From the NCBI GenBank assembly GCA_963995505.1, contig OZ023194.1, forward strand, positions 13,016,428 to 13,080,427: a stretch of DNA of 64,000 nt, in the 5' to 3' direction. The notes beneath the pieces are model-generated. The model worked only from the letters and a program-made list of their open reading frames with translations. It did not search any database and was not told the DNA's origin. Numbering within the stretch: the first letter of the stretch is position 1; each line of letters opens with the position of its first letter. Source of the DNA: Hypericum androsaemum. Taxonomy: Eukaryota; Streptophyta; Magnoliopsida; Malpighiales; Hypericaceae. Made by a program: the position numbers and the translations under genes. This document shows, piece by piece, positions 47,203 through 56,918 of this stretch.

Positions 47203-48717
47203 ATGGGCCCTTTTCTTTTATTAAGTCTCATAATTACAATAATTATATTTGCTTACAGATTATATCCCAGGCTAAGGTATAAACTTCCACCAGGGCCATT
47301 CCCTCTACCTGTGCTGGGAAACCTCCTCACCATGGAGCCTGAGGTGGCCAAGTGTTTAGAGAATCTTGCCCTAAAATATGGCCAAATAATCTCAATTTGG
47401 ACAGGGACAAACCTTAACATTGTTGTCTTCAGCTCACAATTGGCCAAGGAAGTGCTTAAAGACAATGATAGAGAGTTGGCCCATAGGCCTTTAAGTGTAC
47501 CTGTTGATGTTATGTACAAACATGGGATAGGCCTAGTTTGGTCCAGTTATGGCCCATACTATGCCAAGATGAGGAAGATTGTGACCCATGAGCTGTTCTC
47601 TCCCAAGAGGATGGAAGCTCTTAGAGCAATTAGGGAGGAGGAGATAGGGAGCATGATTAAGTCTATTTGTAGGGACTCTAGTTTGGCAAGGTGTGACACC
47701 AATTATGACAATAGCTTGGAGTTAAGGAAGTACATTGACCCGGTCATATTGAACGCGTTGACAATGTTGGTCTGTGGGAAGAGGTTCGTCGACGATAGGG
47801 GCGAGATCGACGCGCAGGGTCGAGAGTTAGAGTCATTGGTACGAGGGGAGTACCAGCTTGCAGGGTCGATGTCCCCGGCCGAGCACATTTGGTGGATGGG
47901 TTGGATATTTGGAGTCAAACGAAGGCAGTTCGCTAGGCATCTAGCCCGTCGGGACCGGTTCATCCGATCCGTTCTGGACGAGCATCGGAGGATCAACAAG
48001 GCGGGTCAAAAGAAGCCGCACCTCGTAGACAGCTTGCTCACTGTAGGTGAAACTCATCAGTTGAGCGACGACGATGTCACCGTCTTGATCTGGGATATGC
48101 TCAACACGGGAATGGATACCAATGTCATAGTCATCGAACATACCCTCGGGCAGCTAGTAAAGCACCCGAGGGTCCAATCCAAGGCCCAAGAAGAGCTCGA
48201 TCGGGTGATTGGGTCAGGTCGGACTCTATCTGAGACCGACCTGCCCAACTTGCCGTACTTGCAATGTCTGGTGAAGGAGTCGTTCAGGCTGCACCCGCCC
48301 ACTCCGTTGATGCTACCCCACAGGGCCCAGTCCAATGTCAAGATTGGTGGGTTCGATGTTCCCAAGGGAACGACCGTGATGGTGGACGTGAGGGCCGTGG
48401 GCCGAGATCCAACGGTCTGGAAAGACCCACACGAGTTCAGGCCCGAAAGGTTCCAAGAGGAGGACGTGGACTATAGAGGAACAGACTACCGGTTGTTACC
48501 CTTCGGGGCAGGGAGGCGGATGTGCCCCGCGGCTGTACTGAGCTTCAACCTGGTCTGCTCGACGATCGGTCGTCTAGTGCACCAATTCAGCTGGGTCCCA
48601 CCCAATGGGATGTTGCCCGAGGAGATTGACTTGGCCAGGGGCCCGGGGATCACCGAGTACTTGAGGAGCCCTCTAAGAGCTGTTCCTATTATGAGGCTTC
48701 CTCCACATATTTATTGA
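47203..48717 (+). CDS. Cytochrome P450, CYP98A-like, intronless
   Basis: Single exon of 504 residues with an ATG start. It has an N-terminal ER anchor (about 3-20), the hinge PPGPFPLPVLGN (29-40), C-helix YGPYYAKMRK, I-helix TGMDTN (302-307), ExxR as KESFR (358-362), PERF (414-417) and the haem loop PFGAGRRMCPA with Cys441. Similarity to CYP98A (p-coumaroyl ester 3'-hydroxylase) runs throughout, including RLHPPTPLMLPHR and KIGGFDVPKG. Two features are unusual: the residue two past the haem cysteine is Ala where Gly is usual, and the I-helix has Thr302 and Asn307 where AGMDTT is usual. CYP98A3-type genes have introns; the absence here recalls the retroposed CYP98A8/A9 genes that hydroxylate phenolamides. 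The likely role is aromatic meta-hydroxylation of a phenolic ester or amide at the ER. The substrate is unknown. Confidence 0.88.
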   Translation: MGPFLLLSLIITIIIFAYRLYPRLRYKLPPGPFPLPVLGNLLTMEPEVAKCLENLALKYGQIISIWTGTNLNIVVFSSQLAKEVLKDNDRELAHRPLSVPVDVMYKHGIGLVWSSYGPYYAKMRKIVTHELFSPKRMEALRAIREEEIGSMIKSICRDSSLARCDTNYDNSLELRKYIDPVILNALTMLVCGKRFVDDRGEIDAQGRELESLVRGEYQLAGSMSPAEHIWWMGWIFGVKRRQFARHLARRDRFIRSVLDEHRRINKAGQKKPHLVDSLLTVGETHQLSDDDVTVLIWDMLNTGMDTNVIVIEHTLGQLVKHPRVQSKAQEELDRVIGSGRTLSETDLPNLPYLQCLVKESFRLHPPTPLMLPHRAQSNVKIGGFDVPKGTTVMVDVRAVGRDPTVWKDPHEFRPERFQEEDVDYRGTDYRLLPFGAGRRMCPAAVLSFNLVCSTIGRLVHQFSWVPPNGMLPEEIDLARGPGITEYLRSPLRAVPIMRLPPHIY

Positions 48718-49371
48718 TAATATATCGTAATAAATTGGGAATTTTATTTTATTTTCGGGGGGAAAGTTATTTTTTTGTTTGCTTCTTGTTGTTGTTGTTT
48801 GCATGTAATTTTCCAGGAAATTCGACGAATTTAAGCATATAAATTGTTCGAAACTTATTCCTTGTTTGGTTTCTTTCTCCTTGCAATTTTAGAATGGAAG
48901 TTCCTAATGTAATTGAAGTCTAATTAGAGATCTAACTTTCAATGACTTTTCACCTGCTATAAGAATAATTACTGTAATTATTGAGCCGACTAATTTATGT
49001 TTGAAATAAGTATGATTTTTAAATAGTAATAAAATTTTTTTAAACAAATATTTAACACGTATTATATTCCTCATAACTTTAAATCGACTATAAATTATTT
49101 TATCGACAACGTGCTTCGACTTGTTTTTGAGACGGTATATTTTATTTCAACTCCTCAGTTACGCCAAGTACATACTCACACGAACGTTCTTGGACCTAAT
49201 TACGGAGGGGTGGCAAATTTAAATCGGTAGACTGATGCTAGTTGGTACAAGTAGTATAAAATTTGAAATTTAAAAAAAATTAAGTTCAAGAGTTATAAAT
49301 GAAAAATACATTATTGAAAAAAACGTTACTAAATAGAATCTGATACTACTATGATTATCACACAAAAAAAT
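48718..49371. other. 3' flank of the P450 gene, no gene seen
   Basis: AT-rich. The first part should be the 3' UTR (several AATAAA-like strings). Nothing else is recognisable before the Copia LTR. Confidence 0.45.
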
Positions 49372-49825
49372 TGTTATGGAACGTGTGCATCACGTCTCCA
49401 AGATTGATGGGATCACGGTTGTCAATTATCTCTTTTGTAAACGTTTATAATTTGTAATTTGATTTTATACCTTATCAGTTAGGTAGATTCTTTAATAGGC
49501 TTAACCATATTCTTGTATTTATACACACGTCCTGGATCAATACAATTAGCGGCTTTCACATTCTTCATGGTATCAGAGCCAGGTTGGTTTAAACCCTAAA
49601 CACTAGCCTACCCGTCGCACAAATATCAATCCCACAAAAAAAAAAGTCTGCCGACGGTGATGGAAGTTCGGGCAACACCAGCTCAAACCATGGGGATTCC
49701 AATATCGCGCAGCCAACGAGTACTGTTGACTCCATGTCGCCGTACTACATCCATCCGTCCGATCATCCCGCACAAGTTTTCATTCCGGAGCTCTTGAACG
49801 ACGGAAACTATGGCGAATGGGTGAC
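49372..49825 (+). mobile_element. Copia retrotransposon, 5' part (outer shell of nest 2)
   Basis: A short LTR (49372-49567, TGTTATGG to TTCTTCA) has a TATA-like string TATTTATACAC near 49518. It is followed at once by the primer site TGGTATCAGAGCC (49568-49580) and a Copia gag N-terminus. The body is cut at 49825 by gypsy element 2. The remainder should lie beyond the right edge. Confidence 0.85.
49630..49825 (+). pseudogene. Copia gag N-terminal fragment
   Basis: One plus-strand frame reads SMSPYYIHPSDHPAQVFIP and then LLNDGNYGEWV, the hallmark N-terminus of plant Copia Gag (PYxLHPSDxPG ... NYxxW). No clear ATG precedes it in frame. The frame ends at the border of the inserted gypsy LTR, whose presumed target string is GTGAC (49821-49825). 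Confidence 0.8.
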
Positions 49826-51329
49826 TGATGAGTGTGGAAACACTCATCTTTTGTGTTTATTTTAGAGTAGATTTACCGTTGTTTCTATTGCTTTTGTTTG
49901 TTCTTCGTTGTCGTAATGTCATTTATCGTGCATTATTTGTTTTTAGTGTAGTCTTATGTTTTTGTTGTATTTTCTTCATGCTAGGAGATTTGGTGAGGTG
50001 AAGTGGAGGAAGTGAAGTCACCTTGGGTCATCGTATGCGATTTGATTTGCCGGGAGGAAGGACGCTTAATCGAGACCTCGAAGACATGGGCGAGGTAGAC
50101 CTCTTCCAACTCAAATACCGATAACTTTCTCATCCGAAGTCCAATGGAGGCAAGCAAGGTAGCACTGGAAAGAAGACATCCGGAGCTACAACTTTGTCTT
50201 CATGGACTTCTTCAAATTCGGAGTCCAAGTAGGAGGAAAATCGCGTCCTAAGTTGACCTTTGAATCTGCCAACAAATCTGACGAGTGGGCCAAATTTGAA
50301 GACTTGTTTTGGGCCCATTTTGGGCTTTAATAGTAATTTCGTGGCTGAGACATTTTGGGGGGAAAAATCTTGTATAAAAGCCTTTGCTTGGCTTCCCTTT
50401 AGATATTATTAGAAATTAGATATTTTGGGAGGATTATTAGATATTTTTTGCAACAACTCTCCACTAACTCTCTTTTTGGGAGAAAGAGCTTGGATCTCCA
50501 TTGTTGGATCTAAGAAGCCATTATTGAAGCTTGTGTGGGGAACTTGAAGGAAGAATATTGGATGCTTGAAGACCATCTTGAGCTTTCTCTACTCTCTTTT
50601 TTAATGTTCTTGCTTTGCTTGCTTTGTTCAATGGATTTGTTGAGTTGTTTGGTAAATATGTGTGAGTAGTTGATTAGTGAGTTTGGTGCCTTGATGGCAC
50701 CTACTTAGCCAATGGTTTAGGGGGTTAACATGCCTAGGTATGTGTACTAGTTAATGAGCTTAATGCTTTATCTCGTTTGATCACCTTGATGATGAACTTG
50801 GTTAATGTTAATCGCCGAGAGGGGTTAGGATTAACGGACCATTTAACTAGTTGAGTAGAAACCTATTGATGAGAGATCACCTTAGGTGACTAGTTGTCCA
50901 AGGGGTGGTAATTATAGTTGGTGATTAGTTAGATTAGATGGCTAATTTGTCGCGAGAGCGTGGTTGGTTCATCTAAGTCTAGTTAAGAATCGATTTAGAC
51001 TAGTTTGTCGCGAGAGCGTTGATTAGTTGCCTTCGAAACATCCGGACCATATCATAAACTTAATAAACACCATATTCCATTTGGTTATTTAGTTTGTCAT
51101 TGGTACCTTGCTCACTTTTATTTTATTTGTAAAATCATCTTATTTAGTAGTAGTGTTATTTCTACTAATAGTTTGTGTGTTTAGACTTGACAAACCTTCT
51201 CATTTAGTCCTAGACTAGTGGTGAAGTCGAGTTTGCGGCCTAGAACTTAGTCCTTGTGGGACGACATTCCCTTACTTACTCTATATTGCAAAGGGGGGGG
51301 GGGGGGGGGGGTGAAAATCCTTCCTTTCA
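49826..51329 (+). repeat. 5' LTR of gypsy element 2
   Basis: Starts TGATGAGTGTG, as element 1 does in its own orientation, and ends CA just before the primer site. It contains TATAAAAG (50372-50379), a CGCGAGAGCG string repeated at about 50952 and 51009, and a run of 19 G (51293-51311). Confidence 0.88.
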
Positions 51330-51331
51330 AT

Positions 51332-51350
51332 TGGCGCCGTTGCCGGGGAT
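51332..51350 (+). other. Primer-binding site of gypsy element 2 (tRNA-Asp)
   Basis: TGGCGCCGTTGCCGGGGAT is the exact complement of the tRNA-Asp 3' end, two bases after the LTR. This priming is typical of Athila/Tat-lineage Ty3/gypsy elements. Confidence 0.92.
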
Positions 51351-51468
51351 TAAGTACTAGACGCTTAATTTGGCTTACGAACTTGGATTGGGATATTTAT
51401 TTTTTGTTTACTTGGTTACTGTTACTTAGTACCTTTGTTGTTTGTCTTACAAGGTACTTATTTGTCGC

Positions 51469-53904
51469 ATGCGCTCAACTCGCTCAACGCACAACATTCC
51501 GATCGGAGTAGACCTTGACATTGGATACTTGGAAAGGGTATTGCGACAAGAGAGAAGGACACAAGCAAGGATGAATCAACAACCTCATCCACAAGGGGCT
51601 CCGTAAGGCGATGCGCAAGGAGTTGGAGTTCCTCGAAGGTCTCTGATGGACTATGCTAGGCCCACCTTGAGAGGGGCAATGTCTGGAGTTCCTAGGCCTG
51701 CTATTCAAGCTAACACTTTCGAGATCAAGCCAGCGGTGATTCACATGCTCCAAGCTTCGGTCCAATTCTATGGATTACCGAATGAAGATCCCAACGACCA
51801 TATTGCTAATTTTCTGGAGATAGCCGACACCTTCAAGCACAATGGAGCTACCGACGATGCTGTGAAGCTGAGGTTGTTCCCATTTACCTTGAAGGACAAA
51901 GCAAAGATATGGTATAAGGATCTGGTTGGGACAACAATTACGACATGGGAAGAGCTAGCTAATGCCTTCCTTGACAAGTATTTTCCCTTCTCCAAGACAA
52001 ATAGACTCGTGAAGGAGATTAACAACTTCCAACAATTCGAGAATGAGTCGTTGAGTGAAGCTTGGGAGAGATTCAAGGGATTACAAAGGAGTTGTCCACA
52101 CCACAACATATCCGAGGAGTCTTTACTCCAAACTTTTTACTTTGGTCTTGGACCTTCTACAAGGGGAACGGTTGATGCTGCCTCTAATGGATCCTTTTTG
52201 AGAAGAGAGAGGGATGATGCCTACCACATCGTGGAAGAATTAGCAGCTACAAATATCCTTATGGCAAATGAGAGAGGAAGACAACCTATTAGCCAGCAAA
52301 AGGGAGTGATTGATGTTGATGTTGTCTCCTCTATTCAAGCCCAATTGGCATTGTTGGCAAGAAAAGTGAACGATCTTAGCTTGAACAAAACCAATGCGGC
52401 AGCCGTAAGGACGACTTGTGAAGCGTATGGAAATGTTGGCCACGAGATGCAAGAATGTGCTATGATGAACACGGAAGTAGAGCAAGCACACTTTGTTAGT
52501 GGCCAAGGACAAGGCCAAGATCAAGGGGCAAATAGGATGCGAAATAACCCCTATTCCTCCACCTACAATCCGGGGTGGAGAAATCACCCAAACTTCTCTT
52601 GGAAGGGAGGAAATAGTGGCGAAAATATGGCGATGGTCCCTGATAAAGGACCTCCTCTTCGGTATCAACCTCAAGGGCCCCCTCCGGGTTTTCAACCACG
52701 TACGTTCTTGACAGATAGAATGGGCGCTATTGAGGAGAGGTTTGAAAAGATGGAAAAATTTATGCAAGAAGTTGGAGGGGTGGTTAGCCAACAAGGCCAA
52801 ATTTTGGCCGCCATACAACAATTATCAAGGCAAGATAACCTTGAACAAATCCTCAAGGGTCAAGCAACCGCCATGCATAATATGGAGAGGCAACTTTGGC
52901 AAATAGCAAATGCAAGTGCCCACAGAGTGTCCGATTCTCTTCCTAGCTCCACGGAAGTGAATCCTCGAGGAAATGTGTGTGCAATTTCTTTGAGGAGTGG
53001 TAAGGAAATAGCTTCTCAAGAGGCAACCCGGAAGAATAATGACGATCCTATGGAAGCCAATGAGGAGGAGAAAGAAGTAGAGGCAGAGAGAGAGAGAAGT
53101 CCACCGGTTGAGAGTGCTGAAGAAGAAGTCTACGTGCCACCACCACCTAAAGCTCCTCGACTACCATTCCCTCAAAGAGTGAAGAAGAAGAATGTGATGG
53201 ATGACAAGTTCATTGGCTTCATGGAGAAGATGAAGAACATCCAGATCAGTGTTTCTTTTCTTGAGATGTTGGATCAATTGCCGCAATACTCGAAGTTTCT
53301 CAAGGAACTCATCACTAAAAAGACGGTGGCTCTAACGGCTAAGTGTAGCTCTCTCATCTCCAAAGATCTCCTGACAAAGTTAAAAGATCCAGGGAGTTTT
53401 ACTATTCCTGGTTTTGTTGGTGATGTTGAGTTTCCCAAGTGCTTATGTGATTTAGGCGCTAGCATTAACTTGATGCCTTTGTCTATTCTGAGGAGACTTG
53501 GCTTGTGTGAGGTGAAACCCACTTCTATGCGTCTCCAATTGGCGGACCAAACCATAAAGAAGCCATTCGGGGTTGTGGAGGATGTCTTGTTGAAGATTGA
53601 TAAGTTTATCTTCCCCGTGGACTTTGTGGTGTTGGATTTCGAAGAGGACAAGAGTTGTCCATTAATTCTTGGCCGACCATTTCTCAACACGGCACGTGCC
53701 TTGGTGGACGTACATGAAGGAAGATTGGTCCTCCGAATAGGGGAGGAGAAAGTAGAGTTTAAGATGTCCAATGCAATGCGCCACCCTCTTGATGAAGGCG
53801 TATGCATGAAGATTGATATGGTTGATGATGGTGTCCTCAAGTTGGGCAAGGAGAGCATATCGAGGATTGAAGATAGAATGGAGGAAAAGATTAATGGAGA
53901 ATAA
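51469..53904 (+). pseudogene. Gag-protease of gypsy element 2, with in-frame stops
   Basis: The natural start is the ATG at 51469 (MRSTRSTHNIPIGVDLDIGY), which aligns with the element 1 N-terminus. A TAA at 51604-51606 interrupts it; the next ATG (51646) opens 752 codons. Blocks in order: Gag capsid (VKLRLFPFTLKDKAKIWY, NAFLDKYFP), a zinc knuckle whose second cysteine is replaced by Tyr (CEAYGNVGHEMQEC, 52417-52458), a proline-rich linker (VPPPPKAPRLPFPQR), and an aspartic protease (CDLGASINLMPL, LILGRPFLNT). It ends at TAA 53902-53904, beyond which the same frame stays open into pol-derived sequence. So this TAA is a secondary stop within a former single polyprotein. Confidence 0.9.
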
Positions 53905-54531
53905 GAAGAGGATGACTTGGAAGAGTTCATGGGAGAAGCTTATAAAAAAGGTCTCCATGAGGATTTGGAGATTGATTTGAAGTATCCTACTCCACCTTCC
54001 ATCATTAAGGCTACAAGCTTGGAGTTGAAAGAGTTGCCCTCCCATTTACGATATGCATTCTTAAAGGATGAAGGACGACTTCCCATTATCATCTCCAACA
54101 AGCTCTCTAAGGAGCAAGAAGAGAAGGTGCTTGAAGTTGTTACCAGAAGGATTAAGGCCATGGCGTGCCAAATATCTGATATCAAGGGGACAAATCCAGA
54201 CATGATTATGCATTACATCCACTTAGAGGAGGAAGCCAAGCCAGGGGTGGAAAGGCTTCATAAGGAGAATACGAACAAGAAACATGATGCCCACATCGTG
54301 AAGAAAGAGTTCAAGGAGGGTGATCAAGTGCTACTCTACAACTCCCGATTGGGACTTTTCCCGGGAAAACACAAGTCCAAGTGGAGTGGACCATTCAAGG
54401 TGGTAAAAGTTTTTCCATTTGGAACCCTCAAATTGGAAAGAAGTAATGGAGGAGTTTTCAAGGTGAATGGCCAAAGGTGTAAGATTTACCTTGGTGGCGA
54501 TGTGGAACGAAGTTCGAGGTGCAACCCGTGA
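53905..54531 (+). pseudogene. Fused pol remnant: start of RT joined to end of integrase
   Basis: In the gag frame, immediately after the TAA, it begins with residues typical of the lead-in to Athila/Tat reverse transcriptase (ELKELPSHLRYAFL, PIIISNKLSKEQEEK). Around 54235-54270 it jumps to the C-terminal end of integrase (KKEFKEGDQVLLYNSRL, KSKWSGPFKVVKVFPFG, FKVNGQRCKIYLGG). The catalytic parts of RT, RNase H and integrase, normally over 1000 residues, are missing. The frame remains open across the join, so the deletion was in frame. No initiation codon is needed if it was part of a polyprotein; the current copy is non-functional. Confidence 0.88.
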
Positions 54532-54989
54532 CTTCACCCTCCGATGCATAAAAAAGGGGAGTAAAGTCAAGCTAACGACTATAACTTAGCATGTTTTTGT
54601 ATTGTCTTTATATTGTCATAGTCTATATGTGTTTTTCTTATTACGTTTGTTCTTAGTCGGGTATGATTTTGAAGCATCGATTCATGCTTACGGTATTTCT
54701 TTACATTTTGAAGGTGATCTCAAGAAATTCGGACTTATCTTCGACGATTGGATAGTTAACGAGGGCCATGGTCGTGGCATTTCTCTAGAAGCCAGGGGCA
54801 TTTTTGAAGGCACAAGGACACCTCACCTATCATTAGTAAATAAACTATATCTTGGTGCTCGAGCATCCGATGGAGCTGATTCTTGTGGCTATGGATAGCT
54901 AAGAGGTAGGCCTAAAACTTTGTAGTTGATGATTTCTTCTAGTTCGGGGTGGAAGGAGCCTCAAATCGAAGGAATATGGAAAATCGAAA

Positions 54990-55082
54990 GGGACCAACTT
55001 GCGATCGCAAGTCCTTCATAGTCACAGACGGGAATCAAAACGACCCAACTTGCGATCGCAAGTTAACTTGCGGTCGCAAGTC
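54990..55082. repeat. GATCGC palindromes in gypsy element 2
   Basis: ACTTGCGATCGCAAGT occurs twice as a perfect 16-bp palindrome and is followed by ACTTGCGGTCGCAAGT. The set lies between the two copies of the 118-bp module. Element 1 has an analogous GGCGC palindrome cluster in its LTR. Confidence 0.85.
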
Positions 55083-56335
55083 CTCAAGCCCGACAGTCCC
55101 CTGCCGTAAATAGGCCATATCTTGGTGCTCGAGACTCGGATTGAGGTGATTCTTGTTGCTATGGAAAGCTAAGAGATAGGCCGACAACTTTGTAGTTGAT
55201 GACTTCTTCTAGTTCAGGGTGGAAGGGGTCTCAAATATTTTCCAACTAAACCCATTAGAACCCTACCTCCAAAATCCTCCCAATCCACGCAACTGATCGA
55301 TGGAGCAAGGTCCCAGAGGTAATGCCCACCATAAATGCCCAAAATAAACAAATGGAGCGGGAACTTTGACATCAAGGCTATTACATCCAGCAAATGGTGG
55401 AGCGATCCGAATACAACATCCCACCACCACCACCATCTCCAACTCAAGACTAAGGGAAGTTTCCTAGCACTTTATTTTTCTTTAGTTATTTTCTTGTCTT
55501 CGTGATGTCTTGAGTTTGCTTTATCTTTGTGATGTCTTGTTCTTTATGTTTGATTGATGTTCGTGCTTAGTTCTTAATGCATTTGTTAGTATAGCTTAAT
55601 TATTTATATGTCTATGTGCTCCCTACACCTTGAGGACAAGGTATTTTTCAAGTGTGGGGGTGTGGTTCCACTTAGGAATCTTTTATGTGTTTAGGTCTAG
55701 GTTGTTTTGTTAGGCATTGATTTGGCATGAATTTTCATAATTTGACCCCTTTCAAAATTCTTTAACTTGTGTTAGAAGCTTACCACACACCTAGTTAGGA
55801 AATGAACTCGAGCACAAGGCCTAAGAACTTGTAGAAACTTCACCCTCGGTTGTTTAAACTAGTGGTTTCGCTATGTAGATTAGACTAGAGGGTTGACGAG
55901 TGAACCTTGTGAGGAACTTTGAGCCGAAGGAGGAGACAACCGTCTTCATTTATTCATGAGGTGCCTACATGAGTTCGGTTGATCGAGGTATCCTACTAGT
56001 ACTTGACATGGTCTTGGTTGTGTGGCGTTAGTGAATGACGGGGCTAATCCTTTAGAGCCAAGAACCTTTATATCCATTGCCTTAACCCATTGAGCCTAGC
56101 CATTCATTGATCATATTATATGTATACCAACTTTAAGCCTTATATCCACCATCATCCCGACCTTTGGTCATCCGATCCGAGGACACATAGGTTTACACCT
56201 TTTGGGGATGTTATGCATTGGGTTTAGTTGGTAGCTTAGTGTTCATGTGGGTTAATTTATTGGGAATTTGGGTAGTTGAGAGGCCATACAAAGAAGCCGA
56301 GTTTTTGCCTAGAAAATGCCAAGTTTGTGTTTGTT

Positions 56336-56426
56336 GAAAGAAAGAAAGAAAAAAAAAAGAAAAAGAAAGAAAGAAAAAAAGGAAAAAAAAGGAAAAGAAA
56401 AAAAAGGGGGAAGAAAGAAAGGGAAG
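56336..56426 (+). repeat. Long purine (GAAA) tract
   Basis: About 90 bp are almost entirely A and G, ending in GGGGG. The same relative region of element 1 holds a pyrimidine tract on the plus strand (about 9940-10045), purine on its own strand. Confidence 0.85.
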
Positions 56427-56918
56427 TGAAGGTTTGAATAAGGCATTAATTATTGGCATAACTTGTGCTACGCGGTCTTAGGAAATGGGTGAATTTTGAG
56501 TGTGTGCTTTAATTATTTATGGTGAGGATGTTTAGAATAGACGAGAGACTAGAATGCTTTAGCAACAAGTCCTCGGATTGGGTGGTTTAACTACTATCCA
56601 TATATATTATCTCACAAATACCTTAGCCACATTACAACCCGATTGAAAGCCCCATGTTCACGAGCAACCACACGACTTTGAGACACTGTTGAGTAGGACG
56701 TAGGATATTTTGAAAGACATCAGTCATGTACGCGAGAGATAGGAAGTTGGCTACTTACAAATCGTGAGCTAAAAATTTCTGAACCTCTGAGTGGTTAACC
56801 TTGTAGTGTCTTTTACATAGTGATAACACTTGATTAAACCACCGAGTGGTGAGGTGTCTACCGTGTCTTACTCTTTGTGTTTGGGTTGATGAACTAGCGA
56901 GGTAGTGGGGTGGACTTT

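Larger units (their letters stand above)
49826..56918 (+). mobile_element. Non-autonomous Ty3/gypsy element 2 (Athila/Tat-like), pol deleted
   Basis: The 5' LTR is 49826-51329 (TGATGAGTGTGGAAAC to CCTTTCA), with TATAAAAG at 50372. A tRNA-Asp primer site follows at 51332-51350. Gag-protease and a short fused remnant of pol come next, then about 2.4 kb of non-coding sequence. The element is interrupted at 56918 by a large-LTR element; the rest, including the 3' LTR, must lie beyond 64000. It shares LTR termini, primer site, Gag, protease and 3' non-coding region with element 1, so they are one lineage. Confidence 0.9.
54532..56918 (+). other. 3' non-coding region of gypsy element 2
   Basis: There is no coding capacity. 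It holds a duplicated ~118-bp module (54848-54966 and about 55111-55236), GATCGC palindromes (about 54990-55082), a PPT-like motif (CTTGAGGACAAG then AAGTGTGGGGGTGTGG, 55629-55665), a long purine tract (56336-56426) and about 1 kb alignable with element 1. Confidence 0.8.

Noticed and set aside
47253..48476. Antisense and alternate-frame open frames within the P450
   Set aside because: They are shadows of a well-supported P450 frame with all signature motifs.
54602..54898. A 98-codon frame after the pol remnant
   Set aside because: It lies in the non-coding 3' region of gypsy element 2 and ends within the duplicated module; no retroviral motif.
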